Source: Parasedimentitalea psychrophila (GTDB lineage: Bacteria; Pseudomonadota; Alphaproteobacteria; Rhodobacterales; Rhodobacteraceae). Taken from it: DNA of 64,000 nucleotides. The stretch's first letter is position 1. Every line of letters starts with the position of its first letter. The notes beneath the pieces were generated by a model that made no database searches, had not been told where the DNA came from, and was given only the letters and a program-made list of their open reading frames with translations. The position numbers and the translations under genes are program-made. Positions 61,185 to 64,000 of the stretch are shown one piece after another. Location of the stretch: assembly GCF_030285785.1 (NCBI RefSeq), contig NZ_CP127247.1, forward strand, positions 1,077,501 to 1,141,500. The letters run 5' to 3'.

Positions 61185-61313
61185 CTGCCTGCTCCCAAAA
61201 TGGCACCCTCACCCTGCGCCATCTGGTACAGGGTGATCCGGTGCAAAATTATGGCAGGTTGCAACGGCGCACATCGCGCCACCTGGGCGGTACAAGGGGA
61301 CGACTAATAACCC

Positions 61314-62717
61314 TTAATCAATCAGGATCTTGCCGGGGTTGAGGATGTTATCCGGGTCCAGAGCCACCTTTATTGCGGCCATATAGCGGGTTGTTTCGCC
61401 CAATTCCGCCTTGAGATAGCCGCGCTTACCCTGACCGATGCCATGTTCTCCGGTGCAGGTTCCATCCATCGCAATCGCCGTTTGGTTCAACCAGGAAACG
61501 AAGTCACCGGCGCGGGCGCGCTCTTCTGCGTTGTCGATATCAATCAGCAGCAGGCAGTGAAAGTTTCCGTCACCCACATGGCCGACAATGGGGGAAAGCA
61601 GTCCCATATCGGCAGCTTTTTCCTGCGCGGCCACAACGCATTCTGCCAGCCGTGAGATCGGCACACAGACGTCGGTGGAGATCCCCTTGGCTCCGGGGCG
61701 GATCTGCAAACTGGCCCAATACATATCGTGACGCGCCTGCCACAGCTTGTTGCGCTCCTCAGTGGATGCGGTGGTGGCGATGTCAAAACCGTTGAACTCC
61801 TCGGCGATGGAGCTGAAGGTCTCGGCCTGCTCGGCAACGCCGGCATCGGATCCGTGGAATTCAAGCAGCAACAGCGGCGTTTCCGGCAGTTCCAGCTTGG
61901 AATAGGCATTGGCGGCCTTGACGCTCATCTCGTCCAGCAGCTCGATGCGGGCAACCGGGATGCCATACTGGATCGTCATCATCACCGCGCGGCAGGCGTC
62001 ATCTATGCTGCGGAACGAACAGCGGGCCGAGCTGATGGCCTCGGGGATGCCCTGCAATTTCAGCGTCAGCTCGGTGATCAGACCCAGGGTGCCCTCGGAT
62101 CCGACCATCAGCCGCGTCATGTCATAACCCGCCGAGGACTTCTTGGCCCGTTGCGCGGTGCGGATCACCGTGCCATCCGCCATCACCACCTCCAGCGCCA
62201 TGACGTTGTCCTTCATGGTGCCATAGCGCACCGCATTGGTGCCCGAGGCCCGGGTTGCTGCCATGCCACCAAGCGAGGCATTGGCGCCGGGATCAATGGG
62301 AAAGAACAAGCCCTGATCGCGCAGGAAGGTATTGAGCTGTTCACGGGTGACGCCGGGCTGCACCACAACGTCCAGATCCTCGGCATGTACCGCCAGGATC
62401 TTGTTCATCTGGCTGGTATCGACGGAAATACCACCGGCGGGGGCGTTCACATGGCCCTCCAGCGAGGTGCCGGTGCCGAAGGGAATGATCGGCACGCCGT
62501 ATTCAGCGCAGGCTTTGACGATCTGCGACACCTCGGTTGTGTCAGCCGGAAAGACCACCGCGTCGGGCATCTGGTTTTCGATCCAGGTGGTGGTATGGCC
62601 ATGCTGCTCGCGGATCGCCGCGCCGGTTTGCAAGCGATCCCCAAAGAGCTGCTTGAGCACGCCGATGGCGGCCTTGATCCCGGCCTCGTTGCGCGGAAGG
62701 GCGGTTGCATGCGCCAT
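61314..62717 (-). CDS. FAD-linked oxidase, D-lactate/glycolate dehydrogenase type
   Basis: Flavoenzyme of 467 aa oxidising a 2-hydroxyacid. PCMH-type FAD-binding domain (VVFPADTTEVSQIVKACAEY; FGTGTSLEGHVNAPAGGIS; GGMAATRASGTNAVRYGTM) and FAD-oxidase C-terminal domain ending in GEHGIGQGKRGYLKAELGE. Close in length and motifs to cytochrome-type D-lactate dehydrogenases and GlcD. Start at MAHATAL with AAGGAG upstream. Electron acceptor and exact substrate unknown. Confidence 0.9.
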   Translation of the reverse strand: MAHATALPRNEAGIKAAIGVLKQLFGDRLQTGAAIREQHGHTTTWIENQMPDAVVFPADTTEVSQIVKACAEYGVPIIPFGTGTSLEGHVNAPAGGISVDTSQMNKILAVHAEDLDVVVQPGVTREQLNTFLRDQGLFFPIDPGANASLGGMAATRASGTNAVRYGTMKDNVMALEVVMADGTVIRTAQRAKKSSAGYDMTRLMVGSEGTLGLITELTLKLQGIPEAISSARCSFRSIDDACRAVMMTIQYGIPVARIELLDEMSVKAANAYSKLELPETPLLLLEFHGSDAGVAEQAETFSSIAEEFNGFDIATTASTEERNKLWQARHDMYWASLQIRPGAKGISTDVCVPISRLAECVVAAQEKAADMGLLSPIVGHVGDGNFHCLLLIDIDNAEERARAGDFVSWLNQTAIAMDGTCTGEHGIGQGKRGYLKAELGETTRYMAAIKVALDPDNILNPGKILID

Positions 62718-62819
62718 AGATAGTCTCCTTTTAGGCGGCACCCGAGTGCCACAACTTCACAGGTTAAGTTTAAGGCACTGCCGCAAGGCAGTTCAATACC
62801 CAACCCCCGGTAGCTGCCC

Positions 62820-64000
62820 CTATTCGCCCAGCGCGATGCCTTCGCGGCGGGGATCAGCCGCGCCCAACAAGTGATCGCCGATTTCAATCGCGTGCAGCCC
62901 CGAATTCAGGCTGCGCAGCTTCACCTCATAGCCCAATCCGGTCAGCGCTGTTTCCATTTCGGCGGCACCCGTCTCCTCCTCAAGATCATAGCTGCCGAAC
63001 CGGTTCACCGCATGGGGTAAGGCGACCGCCTGCTGTATGTTCAGCCCCCAATCGGCCCAGGCAATGATCGAACTGGCGACATAGCCGATGATGCGGCTGC
63101 CGCCAGGGGATCCGATCACCAGCACCGGCTTACCCTCTTGCATCACAATCGTTGGGGCCATCGACGAACGGGGCCGTTTTCCCGGTTCCAGCCGGTTGGC
63201 AATCGGCACCCCATCGCGGTGGCTGCGGAATGAGAAATCGGTGAGTTCATTATTGAGCAGGAACCCATGCACCATAAGGCGCGAGCCAAAGGCGTTTTCA
63301 ACGGTTGTCGTCATCGACAGCGCATTGCCATATTGATCAACGATCGAGATGTGCGAGGTCGACGGCAGCTCGATCGACTCGTCATCAGCCCACAATGGAT
63401 TGACCTGCGCATGATCAAACTCGGGCGACCCTGGGGCCACTTCGGCCAGCGCCTCATCACCGGATAGCAAGGCGGCCCGTTGGGTCAGGTATTCGGCGTC
63501 CAGCAGACCGTTTGTGGGCATCGGCACATAATCACTATCGGCCATGTAGCGGCCCCGATCCGCAAACGCCAGCCGCGAGGCATCGCCGATCAACCGCCAG
63601 CTTTCGGGATTATCAGCGCCCAGCGCTGCCAGATCATACTGCCCGACCATACCCAAAATCTGACCGACGGTCAGCGCCCCGGACGACGGTGGTCCCATGC
63701 CACAGACCTCAAAGGCGCGGTAACTCACGCAGACAGGTTCGCGTTCCTTCACCTGATACAGCGCCATATCCATCGACGATAAAACACCGGGGTTGCCCGG
63801 TGCATGGGTCACTGCGCCGACGATCTCATCTGCAATCCGGCCAAAATAAAAGCCGTCTGCGCCCTTCTTTGCCAAAACGCCCAATGTATGCGCGTAGTCC
63901 TTATTGATCAGCAGATCGCCCGCCTGCAGCGCGACGCCATCCGGGAAGAAATAGTCCGCCGTGCGTGAAAACCGCGACAGCCGGTCTGCGTCACGTTCAA
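62820..64000 (-). CDS. ggt: Gamma-glutamyltransferase (partial, runs off right end)
   Basis: Ntn-hydrolase that cleaves gamma-glutamyl bonds of glutathione and related peptides. Visible part includes FFPDGVALQAGDLLINKDYA, the autoprocessing site ELPSTSHISIVDQYGNALSM, where the Thr becomes the catalytic N-terminus of the small subunit (here T-S-H rather than T-T-H), and RPRSSMAPTIVMQEGKPVLV. The frame continues past position 64000, so the N-terminus and signal peptide are not seen. Confidence 0.93.
   Translation of the reverse strand, partial: ERDADRLSRFSRTADYFFPDGVALQAGDLLINKDYAHTLGVLAKKGADGFYFGRIADEIVGAVTHAPGNPGVLSSMDMALYQVKEREPVCVSYRAFEVCGMGPPSSGALTVGQILGMVGQYDLAALGADNPESWRLIGDASRLAFADRGRYMADSDYVPMPTNGLLDAEYLTQRAALLSGDEALAEVAPGSPEFDHAQVNPLWADDESIELPSTSHISIVDQYGNALSMTTTVENAFGSRLMVHGFLLNNELTDFSFRSHRDGVPIANRLEPGKRPRSSMAPTIVMQEGKPVLVIGSPGGSRIIGYVASSIIAWADWGLNIQQAVALPHAVNRFGSYDLEEETGAAEMETALTGLGYEVKLRSLNSGLHAIEIGDHLLGAADPRREGIALGE

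Overview
The window looks like a chromosomal segment of a marine Rhodobacteraceae (roseobacter-type alphaproteobacterium). Pointers are the high GC by eye, a class II B12-dependent ribonucleotide reductase (nrdJ), the hisS-hisZ-hisG block, a psd-pssA-pmtA operon that makes phosphatidylcholine, a demethylating GcvT-fusion dehydrogenase, a TRAP transporter operon, and short dispersed repeats of a kind I associate with this group. Genus cannot be fixed from sequence alone.

Layout. 1-7.6 kb: a probable catabolic cluster. A minus-strand operon (DHDPS-family aldolase, 3-hydroxyanthranilate 3,4-dioxygenase, TRAP dctP-Q-M) diverges from a plus-strand set (aspartate dehydrogenase, LysR regulator, aldehyde dehydrogenase). 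7.7-13.1 kb: NAD-dependent molybdenum formate dehydrogenase (alpha subunit plus a fused gamma/beta diaphorase subunit) with its own LysR regulator. 13.3-17.5 kb: a signalling module of NarL-type response regulator, FIST-domain (NosP-like) sensor and PAS hybrid histidine kinase (NahK-like). 17.5-20.6 kb: a RidA-family protein, a soluble periplasmic Cache protein and a chemoreceptor. 20.8-25.9 kb: an accessory zone with one structurally complete IS3 element, remnants of IS110, IS481 and another IS3-like transposase, an orphan glycosyltransferase and a YaeQ protein. 25.9-27.3 kb: a GST divergent from a WYL regulator. 27.8-41.0 kb: core genes (htpG, nrdJ, DUF1489, hisG/Z/S, slyX, dnaE). 41.4-50.8 kb: xanthine dehydrogenase xdhABC tightly coupled to a purine-nucleoside-type ABC importer. 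51-55 kb: an HlyD-type protein with a small membrane partner, an FAD oxidase, a DUF938 methyltransferase and a CxxC carboxymuconolactone-decarboxylase-family protein. 55.2-57.3 kb: phospholipid operon. 57.6-64 kb: dimethylglycine/sarcosine dehydrogenase-like protein, two small related proteins of unknown function, a D-lactate/glycolate-type FAD oxidase and a gamma-glutamyltransferase running off the right end.

How it fits together. Several blocks combine uptake, regulation and catabolism of nitrogen-containing organics (aromatic amino acid-type substrates, purines, methylated glycines, glutathione-type peptides). Formate oxidation would give NADH. The most interesting items are the 3-hydroxyanthranilate/aspartate dehydrogenase/aldolase cluster, whose pathway I cannot match to a described one; the NosP-NahK-type module; a soluble Cache protein paired with a chemoreceptor; an intergenic-type repeat inserted in frame into xdhB; a pair of NrdR-like boxes spaced exactly 31 bp upstream of nrdJ; and a tandem pair of small paralogous proteins at 60.4-61.2 kb.
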